A stretch of 8,592 bases of DNA from assembly GCA_026419335.1 (NCBI GenBank), contig JANZZP010000060.1, forward strand, positions 1 to 8,592, written 5' to 3'. The stretch is from Elusimicrobiales bacterium. GTDB taxonomy: Bacteria; Elusimicrobiota; Elusimicrobia; Elusimicrobiales; UBA9959. Made by a program: the position numbers and the translations under genes. Below the pieces are notes generated by a model. It did no database searches, was not told the DNA's origin, and saw only the letters and a program-made list of their open reading frames with translations. This document shows, in pieces, positions 1 through 7,608 of this stretch. Every line of letters begins with the position of its first letter. Positions within the stretch are counted from its first letter, which is position 1.

Positions 1-711
1 TTTAGCTTTTTCAAGATTTTTTGAACAATCAAAACATATAGGAGCATTTCTCCAAGCTAGTTTTTCATTTAATCCAGATATATATCCTGGTTTATCAATT
101 GTATAAAATTTGAAAATATTAGATAAAGAATTACCAGAAACCTCTTTTACTTCTCCACACAAAGCACAAACTTCATTCTCTTTTAAAGACTCTTTATAAT
201 TTTTTTCAATTAATTCTTTAAAGATATCAATAAAAACCTTATAATCTCCTATATATTTTCTTTTACTATCTTGTTCGAAAGCAATAGTAAGAATACTTGA
301 ATGTTTTATCTCAGATTGTAATTTTTCTATTTTACTTATTATTATATTTTTGTTTCTATTAAGCTCATCTGAAATCTTTTTGATTAACTCATCGTATTCC
401 TTAAAATTTTCAAACCATTTCTCTATTTTATTTTCATATGTTTTCTTTAATTCAGTTATTTTACAAGTTGGAGTATAATCTGTGCCATTTGGAGTTCCTT
501 TTTTATACAAATACCTTGTTATTTTTTCATTAGAAAAATCTTCTAATTCTACATCTTTGTAAAATACCTTATCTTTATCTATCTCAAAAACTATTAAAAT
601 AACTTTATTATATTTATTATTAAGATTAGGATTTTCAACAAATATATCTATTAAACCTTCTTTGTCTAAACTTAATTTCAACCTGCCTAGTTCGTTTATA
701 GCACTAAGCAT
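1..711 (-). CDS. cas8b1: Cas8b1/Csh1-family large subunit of type I-B Cascade (N-terminal 237 residues, cut by window edge)
   Basis: The gene reads leftward from an ATG at 711-709 and is open to the window edge, so only the N-terminal part is seen. Cas8b is the large subunit of the subtype I-B effector complex, which recognises the PAM and helps load target DNA. Visible family features are the segment YLYKKGTPNGTDYTPT (about residues 68-82), typical of the TM1802/Csh1 family, and two cysteine pairs, C182-x2-C185 (VCALCG) and C226-x2-C229 (ICFDC), which would form the zinc-binding site of this family. A lysine- and glutamate-rich, probably helical stretch lies between (about 85-135). The start is 8 nt after the cas6 stop, with no strong Shine-Dalgarno, so translation may depend on cas6. 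The cas6-cas8b1 order matches type I-B operons, so cas7, cas5 and cas3 are expected further left. The family call is secure; integrity of the rest cannot be judged. Confidence 0.88.
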   Translation of the reverse strand, partial: MLSAINELGRLKLSLDKEGLIDIFVENPNLNNKYNKVILIVFEIDKDKVFYKDVELEDFSNEKITRYLYKKGTPNGTDYTPTCKITELKKTYENKIEKWFENFKEYDELIKKISDELNRNKNIIISKIEKLQSEIKHSSILTIAFEQDSKRKYIGDYKVFIDIFKELIEKNYKESLKENEVCALCGEVKEVSGNSLSNIFKFYTIDKPGYISGLNEKLAWRNAPICFDCSKNLEKAK

Positions 712-719
712 TTTACAAC

Positions 720-1463
720 CTATATTATATCAAAACATCCAAAACCTTGCGAATTTTTTGAACCAATTCCACAGTAATAAGCTATTTTGACTAAATCTTC
801 ATTCCCTCTAATCTCGTAAACCCCTAACCAGCCTTTTATTACAAAGCCATCATATTTTATTATTATCTCATCATCTTTTCTAACAGAAATAGGTGTTATA
901 CTAAATTCATTAGCAATTGGCTCTCTATTATAAAATGCTATATGTTTTCTTATCAAATTATTTTTTATCAAATCTGAAAATTCATTTTCATAAGGATTGT
1001 AATAGTATGTTTTCTTTTTGCCTTCTTTAGTCAAGAGAGTACTGTAAATGGTGATCGGTGATAACATTTTTATTTTAAGTTTATCAGTACTTTCCAATTT
1101 TAATGTTTTTTTTATTTCTAAACCTTCTAAAACAATATTATTATCTCCTAATTTTAAACTTTTTTTTCTTATCAAATTTAATGATAAATCTTGGACAAAT
1201 TCCTCATTTATAGAAGATATTACTATTTTGAAAGGAGATCTGATATGAAAAGAGTTATTAATCATTTTATGTTTAGCTAAAATCCGTGAGAAAGTAAAAA
1301 GTTTGAAACTGCGATTACCGATGTTAAATCCCTCTTCATGTAATTTTTCAGCTAAATTTTCATTAAGATTAGAATAAATAAAACCTTGAATTAATTTATT
1401 ATATGAAAATTCTAAAATTATATCTCTTCCCTTTTCTTCTGTAAAAGTTAAAACAATTCTCAA
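720..1463 (-). CDS. cas6: CRISPR-associated endoribonuclease Cas6
   Basis: This 247-residue protein has the size and layout of Cas6, the metal-independent ribonuclease that cuts pre-crRNA within the repeats. The C-terminus carries the diagnostic glycine-rich loop GIGSKNSQGFGCF (residues 232-244). The N-terminal ferredoxin-like half contains LHEEGFNIG followed by FKLFTFS (41-58), the conserved family block, in which H42 is the likely catalytic histidine by position. The start is a TTG at 1463-1461, supported by AAAGGAGG 8 nt upstream and by the fit of MRIVLTF to the family N-terminus; the next in-frame ATG would remove the conserved block. It is the first gene of the leftward cas operon, 8 nt before cas8b1. 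A TATAAT lies at 1484-1489 on the same strand, but it is so close to the Shine-Dalgarno, and so poorly matched at -35, that it is doubtful as the operon promoter. No CRISPR array is in the window, so the substrate repeat cannot be named. Confidence 0.93.
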   Translation of the reverse strand: MRIVLTFTEEKGRDIILEFSYNKLIQGFIYSNLNENLAEKLHEEGFNIGNRSFKLFTFSRILAKHKMINNSFHIRSPFKIVISSINEEFVQDLSLNLIRKKSLKLGDNNIVLEGLEIKKTLKLESTDKLKIKMLSPITIYSTLLTKEGKKKTYYYNPYENEFSDLIKNNLIRKHIAFYNREPIANEFSITPISVRKDDEIIIKYDGFVIKGWLGVYEIRGNEDLVKIAYYCGIGSKNSQGFGCFDII

Positions 1464-1768
1464 TTTAATTATCCTCCTTTAAAATTATACAACAATTTTA
1501 TTTTAAAACTCCATATTTACAAATTTTTTTAGTTTATTAACTTCACTAATATAAAGAATACTAAACCGAACTTCAGTTAATAAAAAGATTTTTATTTCAT
1601 ACATAGAACCTTATTTTCAAGAATTTTTTAATACAAGAGATTTTTTGCATCGAAAAAAATCAAATAAAAGCAATTACAAAAATTATAAATTCATAAAACA
1701 CTTGCGTTTATAACGTTAGTATTAGCTTTGATGCATTTTATTTTGCAAAAATATATAATAGAAGTAAG
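1464..1768. other. Intergenic spacer between divergent cas6 and the small membrane protein gene
   Basis: About 300 bp of very AT-rich DNA lie between the leftward cas operon and the rightward gene at 1769. It should hold the promoters for both. Candidate -10 boxes are TATAAT at 1484-1489 (minus) and TATAAT at 1754-1759 (plus), but neither has a good -35 at 16-18 bp and both sit very near the start codons. A 33-codon open frame (1604 to 1503, minus, beginning MYEIKIFLLTEV) is present; it has no clear ribosome binding site or recognised relatives and could be chance or a gene remnant. No CRISPR repeats, tRNA, or long inverted repeats were seen. Confidence 0.5.
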
Positions 1769-2164
1769 ATGAAAATTATTAGATTAATAATTATCATTAT
1801 GTTAGTTTTTAACGTTAATTTTTTTGCTATAGGTGTTAATAAACAAACTATATCTGATGAAAACAATAAAAATTTAGCTATCAAAAAAGCTGGTATCCAT
1901 TTATCTAAAGCTAGAACTTTTTGGTATATTGCTGCAGGGAGCTCGATAGCTACTTTATTACTATTAACTAAAGATGAAGGAACTTCTATAGCCTTGGGAT
2001 TAGTGAGTTTTATAATGACTTTTAATGCATGGGATTCAATAGGTAAAGCAGGTGATGAATTATTAAAAATTTCTAACACTCAGATTTCCCCTAGTATTGT
2101 ATTAACACAAAAATATTTATATGTTATTACATACAAACATAAAATGGGATTTATAGATTTTTAA
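1769..2164 (+). CDS. Small membrane protein of unknown function with signal peptide
   Basis: The 131-residue product is not recognised. It begins with a Sec-type signal sequence (MKIIRLIIIIMLVFNVNFFA, residues 1-20), then a short polar stretch and two hydrophobic segments at about 51-66 (FWYIAAGSSIATLLLL) and 72-86 (TSIALGLVSFIMTFNA), separated by a short charged turn. This suggests a small inner-membrane hairpin with a signal peptide or N-terminal anchor. The stretch NAWDSIGKAGDELLK (86-100) follows the second segment and is amphipathic. The weak ribosome binding site GAAGTAAG abuts the ATG. It is the only plausible plus-strand gene in the window, divergent from cas6 and convergent with the helicase pseudogene (13 bp between their stops). 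An antisense frame over the same interval was rejected because it lacks the signal-peptide logic and any ribosome binding site. Being real but uncharacterised is the best reading. Confidence 0.65.
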   Translation: MKIIRLIIIIMLVFNVNFFAIGVNKQTISDENNKNLAIKKAGIHLSKARTFWYIAAGSSIATLLLLTKDEGTSIALGLVSFIMTFNAWDSIGKAGDELLKISNTQISPSIVLTQKYLYVITYKHKMGFIDF

Positions 2165-2177
2165 TAAATTTTATAAT

Positions 2178-3860
2178 TTAATTAACAAACATTGATAATT
2201 TTTCTGTGTAAGCTAAGACAAGCTCGTTTTTACTTCTAGTCATAGCTATATAGGCGTTTTGTTTGATAAGGATATAATTTTTCAATCAAGTTAGATTCAA
2301 ATATAAAAACCCTGTCTGCTTCAAGACCTTTAAAGCTGTGAATAGTAGATAAAATAATTTTTGAATTAGAATCAAAGTTATAAGAATATGAATAATTCAT
2401 ATTTTTTTTAGAAAGTTCATCTGATATTATTTCAAGCAGTTTATGAGTTGAAGCAATTATAAGAGTTTGTTTATCAGATTGATTTAGCCAATCTATCAAA
2501 AAATTTAATTCTTCTTTAATATTTTTAAATTTTCTTGTTTCAGGAAATGGGCCATCCCTTAACGCTTCTTCAGGTTGTATATATTCAAATTCCTCTTCAC
2601 AGAATAACTCTTTTTTTCATCCATGTCCTTTATTAATAAATATGCTTTTTCAAGTATTTGTTTTGTGTTGCGATAGTTTTTTCTAAATATCTTAGTTCTT
2701 CCAATTATATTTATACCTAAACTTTTCCAACTTATTTTTCTATTGTATATACTTTGTGATGAGTCAACAGCTATAATAAGAGAGTTTGTTTTCTCATCAA
2801 GAAACTTAAGCAATGTTTTATACCATAAAGGATCAAAATCCTGTCCTTCATCTATTATTATGGCTTGATATTTATCTTCTTCATTAATATTGTTAAAGTT
2901 TAAAAGTTTTTTAGGAAGTTCTATATCAAATTCTTCATCAGTTTTTGGTTCAAAATCAAATGGTATCAAATCAAACTTATTCAGTTTTTTTAAACACCAT
3001 TTATGATATGTAGAAATTTCTATATTTTTAAACTCGGATAATTGAGTTTTTAGATAAGATGCAAGAGATTTATTATAACATATAAAAAGTATTTTCCAGT
3101 TTTGAAAAAACTTTGACAGAAATTTTGCTCGTGAAATAAGTATTACTGTCTTTCCACTTCCAGCAACTCCTTTTAAAAGATAATGTCCAAGTTCTAAATT
3201 TCTTGTGACTTCTTCTTGTTTTTTATCTATTATTTTTATTATATTTGTATCATCAAGTTTACAATCTATTAAAAGCTCTGGATAAATTACAGATCTTATT
3301 ATATCAATATGAGTTTGAGAAAGATTACAACTTCCAAAATGCTTTTGCATTTTTTGAGATATTTTTTCAAACAACCTATTTGAGTGTAAGTCGTCTTTTG
3401 TAAATATGAAATCAGAACCAATTATGCTTTTTAAATCTGAATAGACAAAAGATAAATTATTTATTTCTTTTTTAGATATATTTGTAAAAATTACACCACA
3501 ACCCTATTTTATGCTTTTCTCCTCACCCTTTATAAAGATTTTTTTCTATATCTCTCATTATTTTTGTTATATACAATCTGGCTTGCTTTATAGGGTTTTA
3601 ACTTCTTTTTCCTTTTCGTTTGTAATTATCTTAAAAGTTTCCTTATTTATAAGTTTTATATATTCAAGTTTCCAATCTTTAACTTCAAGCACAAAAATGC
3701 CTATTTTTTTATCTATTATTATAAAATCAGGATAATATCCATCTACTGAAATGTTATAGTAAACAAGACAATCTTCATTTAAATTTTTAAAATATTCAAA
3801 TACTTTTTTTTCTCCTCTTGTATAATTACCGGAGAGTGTGTTAGGAATTATATAAGCAAT
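2178..3860 (-). pseudogene. NERD-nuclease/UvrD-type SF1 helicase, broken by several frameshifts and stops
   Basis: Reading leftward in shifting frames gives one protein of about 560 residues. The N-terminal part (3860 to 3591) starts AYIIPNTLSGNYTRGEKKVF and has the NERD nuclease core: the PDF aspartate, then EVKDW as the E-x-K pair. The middle and C-terminal parts hold SF1 helicase motifs in order: GVAGSGKT (Walker A), IIIDEGQDF (Walker B), FRKNYRNT, STIHSFKGLEAD (motif V) and AYIAMTRSKNEL (motif VI), ending at TAA 2180-2178. Lesions are: an ATT where the family has ATG (3860-3858, directly after a TAA); a frameshift at the A4 run 3596-3599 giving stop 3590-3588; a frameshift at GGG 3526-3528 (TGA at 3525-3523); an in-frame TAG at 3506-3504; a frameshift at the A7 run 2611-2617; and a frameshift at A4 2257-2260. 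Such proteins are presumed DNA-processing or defence enzymes; the exact role is unknown. It lies 11 bp after asd. Sequencing error is the main alternative. Confidence 0.85.
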
Positions 3861-3867
3861 TTAAAAT

Positions 3868-3892
3868 ATACTTAAAAATATTTTTTAAGTAT
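3868..3892 (-). terminator. AT-only hairpin over the asd 3' end, possible weak terminator
   Basis: Two perfect 11-bp arms (3868-3878 and 3882-3892) flank a 3-nt loop, overlapping the last codons and stop of asd. On the transcript strand a U-rich stretch follows. The stem is almost all A-U with one G-C pair, so it is weak compared with a standard intrinsic terminator. It would partly separate asd from the broken helicase gene. Confidence 0.35.
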
Positions 3893-4873
3893 TAGTTCAG
3901 CTATCTGAATTGAGTTTAGTGCTGCTCCTTTATATAAATTGTCTCCACAAAGCCATAAAGAAAACTCATTTTTAAATGGAGTTTTTTTAAGACGTGAAGC
4001 AGCAATATATTCTTTTCTTTCAACATCAATAGGAGTTTGATAATCATTGTGGTCTTCAAAAAATTTACAGCCCTGAGTATTTTTCAACGTTTCTTTTATA
4101 TCATTTATATCCCAGTCTTTTTGAGTTTTACACCATACAGCAAGTGAATGCCCTTTTAAAACCGGAACTCTAACAGCATAACAGCTTAATTTTATATTGT
4201 TATCATTCCATATTTTTTTGAGCTCCATCTCAACTTTCTTTTCTTCAACACTGTTGCCATCTTCATCAAAACTTCCTACTTGTGGGAATAAGTTAAAAGC
4301 TATCTGTCTTGGAAATATTTTGTATTTGAATTTTATTTTACCAGTTTTAATAAAGCTTTTAGTTTCTTCTAAAAATTCATCTAAAGCTTTCCTTCCTGCT
4401 CCTGATACCGCTTGATATGTTGCAACTCTTATTTCTTTTATTTTGTATTTTTTATGTATTTGCCAACAGGATACAGCCAATGGTGTAAGTGTACAATTTG
4501 GACCTGAAATGAGCTTTTTGTTTTTATTTATAAGTTCTCCGTTTATTTCTGGTATTATTAATGGAACATCTTTATCCATTCTAAATGCTGATGAATCATC
4601 AATACACCAAACACCTAATGAAGATAATTTTTTTGCATACTCTCTTGATACTTCATCACTGCTTACAAAAAAGACTATGTTCAAATCCTTCATTTCTTCA
4701 AATGCTGGCTGTATAAGTTTATGTTTTTTTGATTTGAAAACTAGATATTTTGTTTTTTTAAGTGAGCCAAATAATTTAACTTTTGAAAATGGAAATTTTC
4801 TTTTTTCGATTAAATTAAGCAATTCTCTACCAACCATTCCCCCCGCACCTACTACACCAATAGAGGGAATCAT
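3872..4873 (-). CDS. asd: Aspartate-semialdehyde dehydrogenase
   Basis: Asd reduces L-4-aspartyl phosphate with NADPH to aspartate semialdehyde, the branch point to diaminopimelate/lysine, threonine and methionine. The 333-residue length is normal for bacterial enzymes. Visible features are the N-terminal NADP-binding loop GVVGAGGMVGRELL (6-19), FVSSDEVS (69-76), the active-site motif SGPNCTLTP with nucleophile C127, YQAVSGAGRKALDEF (153-167), the arginine of AVRVPV (R235) and the catalytic histidine of KGHSLAV (H242). All key residues are present, so it should be active. The ATG (4873-4871) is preceded by AAGGAGG and its first base is the last base of the upstream gene's TAA (TAATG), which suggests translational coupling. 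It is the fourth gene of an apparent parA-parB-orf-asd operon. The location next to chromosome segregation genes rather than dapA/dapB or lysC is notable. Confidence 0.97.
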   Translation of the reverse strand: MIPSIGVVGAGGMVGRELLNLIEKRKFPFSKVKLFGSLKKTKYLVFKSKKHKLIQPAFEEMKDLNIVFFVSSDEVSREYAKKLSSLGVWCIDDSSAFRMDKDVPLIIPEINGELINKNKKLISGPNCTLTPLAVSCWQIHKKYKIKEIRVATYQAVSGAGRKALDEFLEETKSFIKTGKIKFKYKIFPRQIAFNLFPQVGSFDEDGNSVEEKKVEMELKKIWNDNNIKLSCYAVRVPVLKGHSLAVWCKTQKDWDINDIKETLKNTQGCKFFEDHNDYQTPIDVERKEYIAASRLKKTPFKNEFSLWLCGDNLYKGAALNSIQIAELILKKYF

Positions 4874-5862
4874 TATTCCTCCTTCTTTTTGGATATATTG
4901 TTAATAGTTATATGATTACTACATTCAAGGTTTTCAAACATGTCTAAAGCACATGCTTTAATATAAAAAAGGTCATTTGGCATAGAGTTGTCTGAAAAAG
5001 ATATAGCATACGGAGGATTAAAAATATATTTTGAAAATTTATCCCATTTTATTTTGTCGTAAGATATTTCTAGCCATGATTTTTGTGGGTCAGCAGATAT
5101 AACACTCCATGAGAAAAAGTATTCTGAATCAGATTTTTGTAAATTGAAGTTTTTTATTATGACTTTATAGTCATTTTGTGGTATAAGCTTTATTACAATA
5201 GCAGGTTTTATTCCATAGATTGGTATTTCAAATGGATTTTCAACAGCAGAAATTGCTCCTTTTATTGATGGATTTACCCAGACGTTTTCTTCTTTATCAT
5301 CTAAATTTGCTGCTGCAATTATTGGTGAATTAAATGAGTTCTTTAATTCTCGTGATTCTGCCCATATAGCAATATAATTATAACTTGTTGATGATACCGC
5401 TGTTAGAGGAATTTCAGTCCAAAACCATTTAGCACTATCAACACCTTCTATACTTTCATCTTCAATCGGCTCAAGTGGTATGTCAGAGTTTTCACATAGA
5501 ATATAAGTTTTTGGAGAGAATTTTTTAGTATTTGAAATCGTTACAAATATTTTACTCTCTCTTGGTTTTAGGCTTGATGATGATGGGTATGAAATAATTT
5601 TTGCCCTTCCAAGTTTAACTCCTATGAATGCTCTTATATAGTTAGATATATCAGTGGGTGGAAGTTTTATAATCCAAGCGTTGTTGTATCCTACATACCA
5701 ATCAGCATGAAATCCTCCATTAGCGTACAAGTAGTATTTGTTAAGATCTTTAACTAGTGAAACATACTTTACTGGTGGGAATTTATAATTTTTTTGCTCT
5801 TGTGATAAGAGGTTGAAAGCAATAAAAATTAAAAAATATTTTAAAAATAATGATTTTTTCAA
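4873..5862 (-). CDS. Secreted protein of unknown function, beta-rich with a C-terminal Ig/FN3-like region
   Basis: The 329-residue product is not recognised. It has a clear Sec signal peptide (MKKSLFLKYFLIFIAFNLLS, residues 1-20, likely cut near S20/Q21) with no lipobox cysteine and no later membrane span, so it should be periplasmic or exported. Residues about 25-225 are rich in aromatic and beta-prone segments, with tryptophans in DWYVGYNNAW and AKWFWTEIPL. The last 90 or so residues (WSVISADPQKSWLEISYD, then YIKACALDMFENLECSN) resemble an Ig or fibronectin-III type fold by pattern, which is inference. The TTG start (5862-5860) is chosen because GGAGG lies 6 nt upstream and the signal peptide begins there. 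It follows parB by 16 nt and overlaps asd by 1 nt, so it is cotranscribed with both. An envelope role linked to division or peptidoglycan is possible but not shown. Confidence 0.8.
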   Translation of the reverse strand: MKKSLFLKYFLIFIAFNLLSQEQKNYKFPPVKYVSLVKDLNKYYLYANGGFHADWYVGYNNAWIIKLPPTDISNYIRAFIGVKLGRAKIISYPSSSSLKPRESKIFVTISNTKKFSPKTYILCENSDIPLEPIEDESIEGVDSAKWFWTEIPLTAVSSTSYNYIAIWAESRELKNSFNSPIIAAANLDDKEENVWVNPSIKGAISAVENPFEIPIYGIKPAIVIKLIPQNDYKVIIKNFNLQKSDSEYFFSWSVISADPQKSWLEISYDKIKWDKFSKYIFNPPYAISFSDNSMPNDLFYIKACALDMFENLECSNHITINNISKKKEE

Positions 5863-5878
5863 CTCAAACCTCCAATTT

Positions 5879-6727
5879 TTATAATATTATCTTATTCTTT
5901 ATTCTTTCAAAATCATCTAAATTAAAGTATTCTATAATTATTTTACCTGAAATGTTAGTCGTTGGTTTTATTTTTACTCTTGTCCCAAGTTTTGATTCAA
6001 AAAGCTTTTCCATTTCATATACTTCAGGAGATTGTTGTAATGCTTTTCTACTTTTATTAGTTTTTTTGTAAAATAATTTCGCTATGTCTTCTACTTCTCT
6101 AACTGACATTTTTTCTGATATTATTCTTTTAAATATATTTTTTCTTTCTTCTAGATTTGGTATTTGGAGTAACGCTCTTGCATGTCCTTCTGTTATTATT
6201 TCATCTTTTATAGCATTTATAATTTCATTATCTAATTCCAGAATTCTAAGAGTATTAGATATTGAGGATTTCGATTTACCACATGTAAAAGCAATATCAT
6301 TTTGATTAATTCCCATTTCAATTAGTTTTTTATATGCCTGAGCTTTTTCGACTGGATTTAAATCCTCACGTTGAATGTTTTCTATTAGTGCTATTTTTAG
6401 TTTCTTATCTTCTGTTATATCATTTTTAACGATAGCATCAATCTCTTTCCATCCCAAGTATTTACATGCTCGATATCTTCTTTCTCCTGCTATTATTTCG
6501 TAGTTTTCAGAATCTATTTTTGTTACTATTATTGGTTGTGCAAGACCGTTTTCTTTTATTGATTGAGCAAGTTCTAATATTGATTCTTCATCAAATTTTT
6601 GTCTTGGTTGAAGTTTGTTTGGAAATATTTTATCAATTGATATTTTTTGAATGGTTTCTTTGTTATAAACAGAATCAGCCTTAGATATCAAAGCATCAAT
6701 ACCTCTACCTAATGCTTTTTTGTTCAT
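5879..6727 (-). CDS. parB: Chromosome-partitioning protein ParB (Spo0J family)
   Basis: ParB is a CTP-dependent DNA clamp that loads at parS sites, spreads along DNA and, with ParA and SMC, segregates origins. The 282-residue length is typical. In order: the N-terminal ParA-interacting segment KKALGRGIDALISK (3-16); the CTP-binding domain with LQPRQKFD (39-46), GLAQPIIV (61-68) and the arginine patch GERRYRACK (81-89); ENIQREDLNPVEKA (116-129); the central helix-turn-helix (about 135-160, including SKSSISNTLRIL); GHARALL (181-187); and a C-terminal dimerisation domain (about 235-282). The ATG (6727-6725) has an AGGAGG that overlaps the parA stop, 8 nt after parA. Two parS-like palindromes at 7569-7590 and 8315-8330 are its likely binding sites. 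All key motifs look intact. Confidence 0.97.
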   Translation of the reverse strand: MNKKALGRGIDALISKADSVYNKETIQKISIDKIFPNKLQPRQKFDEESILELAQSIKENGLAQPIIVTKIDSENYEIIAGERRYRACKYLGWKEIDAIVKNDITEDKKLKIALIENIQREDLNPVEKAQAYKKLIEMGINQNDIAFTCGKSKSSISNTLRILELDNEIINAIKDEIITEGHARALLQIPNLEERKNIFKRIISEKMSVREVEDIAKLFYKKTNKSRKALQQSPEVYEMEKLFESKLGTRVKIKPTTNISGKIIIEYFNLDDFERIKNKIIL

Positions 6728-6735
6728 TTTTCCTC

Positions 6736-7554
6736 CTAATAAAGTATATTATCAACTACTGATATTTCTGATTTTTCATAATCTTCAAATTTTAATCCTC
6801 TTCTTGAAAGGAATTCAGCAGCAAGCGTTTTATAAGCTTGCGCTCCTCTTGAACTTGGATCGTAGATAAATATTGGCTGTCCAAAGCTTGGAGCTTCAGC
6901 AAGTCGTATATTTCTTGGTATCACTGTTTTATATAATTTATCACCATAGAATTTCTTTATTTCTTCAAATACTTGATTTGCTAGGTTAATTCTAGAATCA
7001 AACATTGTTATTATAGCACCTTCAATTTTAAGATTTGGATTTAGAACTTGTTTTATTTTTTCCACAGTATTTGTGAAGTATGTCACTCCTTCCATAGCAT
7101 AATATTCACATTGAACTGGAGTAATAACACTATCGCTTGCGGTAAGGGCATTTATTGTTAAAAGTCCTAGAGAAGGTGGACAGTCTATAATTATAAACTT
7201 ATACATATCCTTAATCTTATCTATTGATTTTTTTAATACTGCCTCTCTGGAAAATTGACTAACAAGTTCTATTTCTGCCCCTGCAAGATTATGATCAGTT
7301 GGAATTATATCTAAGTTTTCTATATCTGTTTGGCATATTGCTTCTTCTTCTTTGCAATTTTCTGATATAACGTCATATATTGTTTTTTTATTTTTAGTGT
7401 CTATACCTAAACCGGAAGAAGCATTACCTTGTGGGTCAAAATCTATTATTAAAGTTTCAAAATCAAAACTTGCGAGAGCAACAGCTAGATTTATAGTTGT
7501 GGTTGTTTTGCCTACTCCTCCTTTTTGGTTTGCAATTGACACAATTTCTGACAT
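6736..7554 (-). CDS. parA: Chromosome-partitioning ATPase ParA (Soj family)
   Basis: ParA is a nucleoid-binding P-loop ATPase whose ATP cycle, stimulated by ParB, moves parS regions apart. The 272-residue chromosomal type has no N-terminal DNA-binding domain, unlike many plasmid ParA proteins. Motifs are the deviant Walker A KGGVGKTTT with signature lysine K11 (11-19), the A' motif DFDPQGNASSGLG (38-50), Walker B FIIIDCPPSLGLLT (120-133), and the conserved blocks TPVQCEYYAMEG (145-156) and IPRNIRLAEAPSFGQPI (212-228). The ATG at 7554-7552 has AGGAGG just upstream. It is the first gene of the parA-parB-orf-asd series. A parS-like palindrome ends 15 nt before the start, inside the predicted leader, so ParB binding may autoregulate the operon. 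Confidence 0.97.
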   Translation of the reverse strand: MSEIVSIANQKGGVGKTTTTINLAVALASFDFETLIIDFDPQGNASSGLGIDTKNKKTIYDVISENCKEEEAICQTDIENLDIIPTDHNLAGAEIELVSQFSREAVLKKSIDKIKDMYKFIIIDCPPSLGLLTINALTASDSVITPVQCEYYAMEGVTYFTNTVEKIKQVLNPNLKIEGAIITMFDSRINLANQVFEEIKKFYGDKLYKTVIPRNIRLAEAPSFGQPIFIYDPSSRGAQAYKTLAAEFLSRRGLKFEDYEKSEISVVDNILY

Positions 7555-7568
7555 ATTCCTCCTTATAT

Positions 7569-7590
7569 AAAGTTTTCACGTGAAAACTTT
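7569..7590. promoter_or_regulatory. parS-like ParB-binding palindrome upstream of parA
   Basis: A perfect 22-bp palindrome with core GTTTTCACGTGAAAAC (7572-7587) lies 14 nt upstream of the parA start codon. The bacterial parS consensus TGTTTCACGTGAAACA shares the central 12 bases TTTCACGTGAAA, but the two outer positions on each side differ. The same 16-bp core recurs at 8315-8330, which argues against chance. It lies in the predicted leader of the parAB transcript. Confidence 0.85.
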
Positions 7591-7608
7591 TATTTTTTGA
7601 TTAATTGC

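Noticed and set aside
1484..1489. TATAAT upstream of cas6 as operon promoter
   Set aside because: No acceptable -35 lies at 16-18 bp and the transcript would begin inside the Shine-Dalgarno.
1503..1604. A 33-codon minus-strand frame upstream of cas6
   Set aside because: It has no clear ribosome binding site or recognised similarity, and frames of this length are expected by chance in such sequence; kept only as a note in the spacer entry.
1464..1768. A possible CRISPR array or leader next to cas6
   Set aside because: No direct repeats of 25-40 bp with regular spacing are present.
1738..2079. A minus-strand frame antisense to the small membrane protein
   Set aside because: It lacks a ribosome binding site, and the opposite strand encodes a coherent signal peptide and membrane segments.
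2559..3374. A separate 271-residue helicase starting at the TTG at 3374
   Set aside because: The frame is open upstream of that TTG to the TAG at 3506 with family-like sequence (GCGVIFTN), and motifs V and VI continue downstream in other frames, so it is a fragment of one broken gene.
4443..4904. A 153-codon plus-strand open frame antisense to asd
   Set aside because: It mirrors the asd gene, which has full family motifs and a ribosome binding site; the antisense product has no recognisable features.
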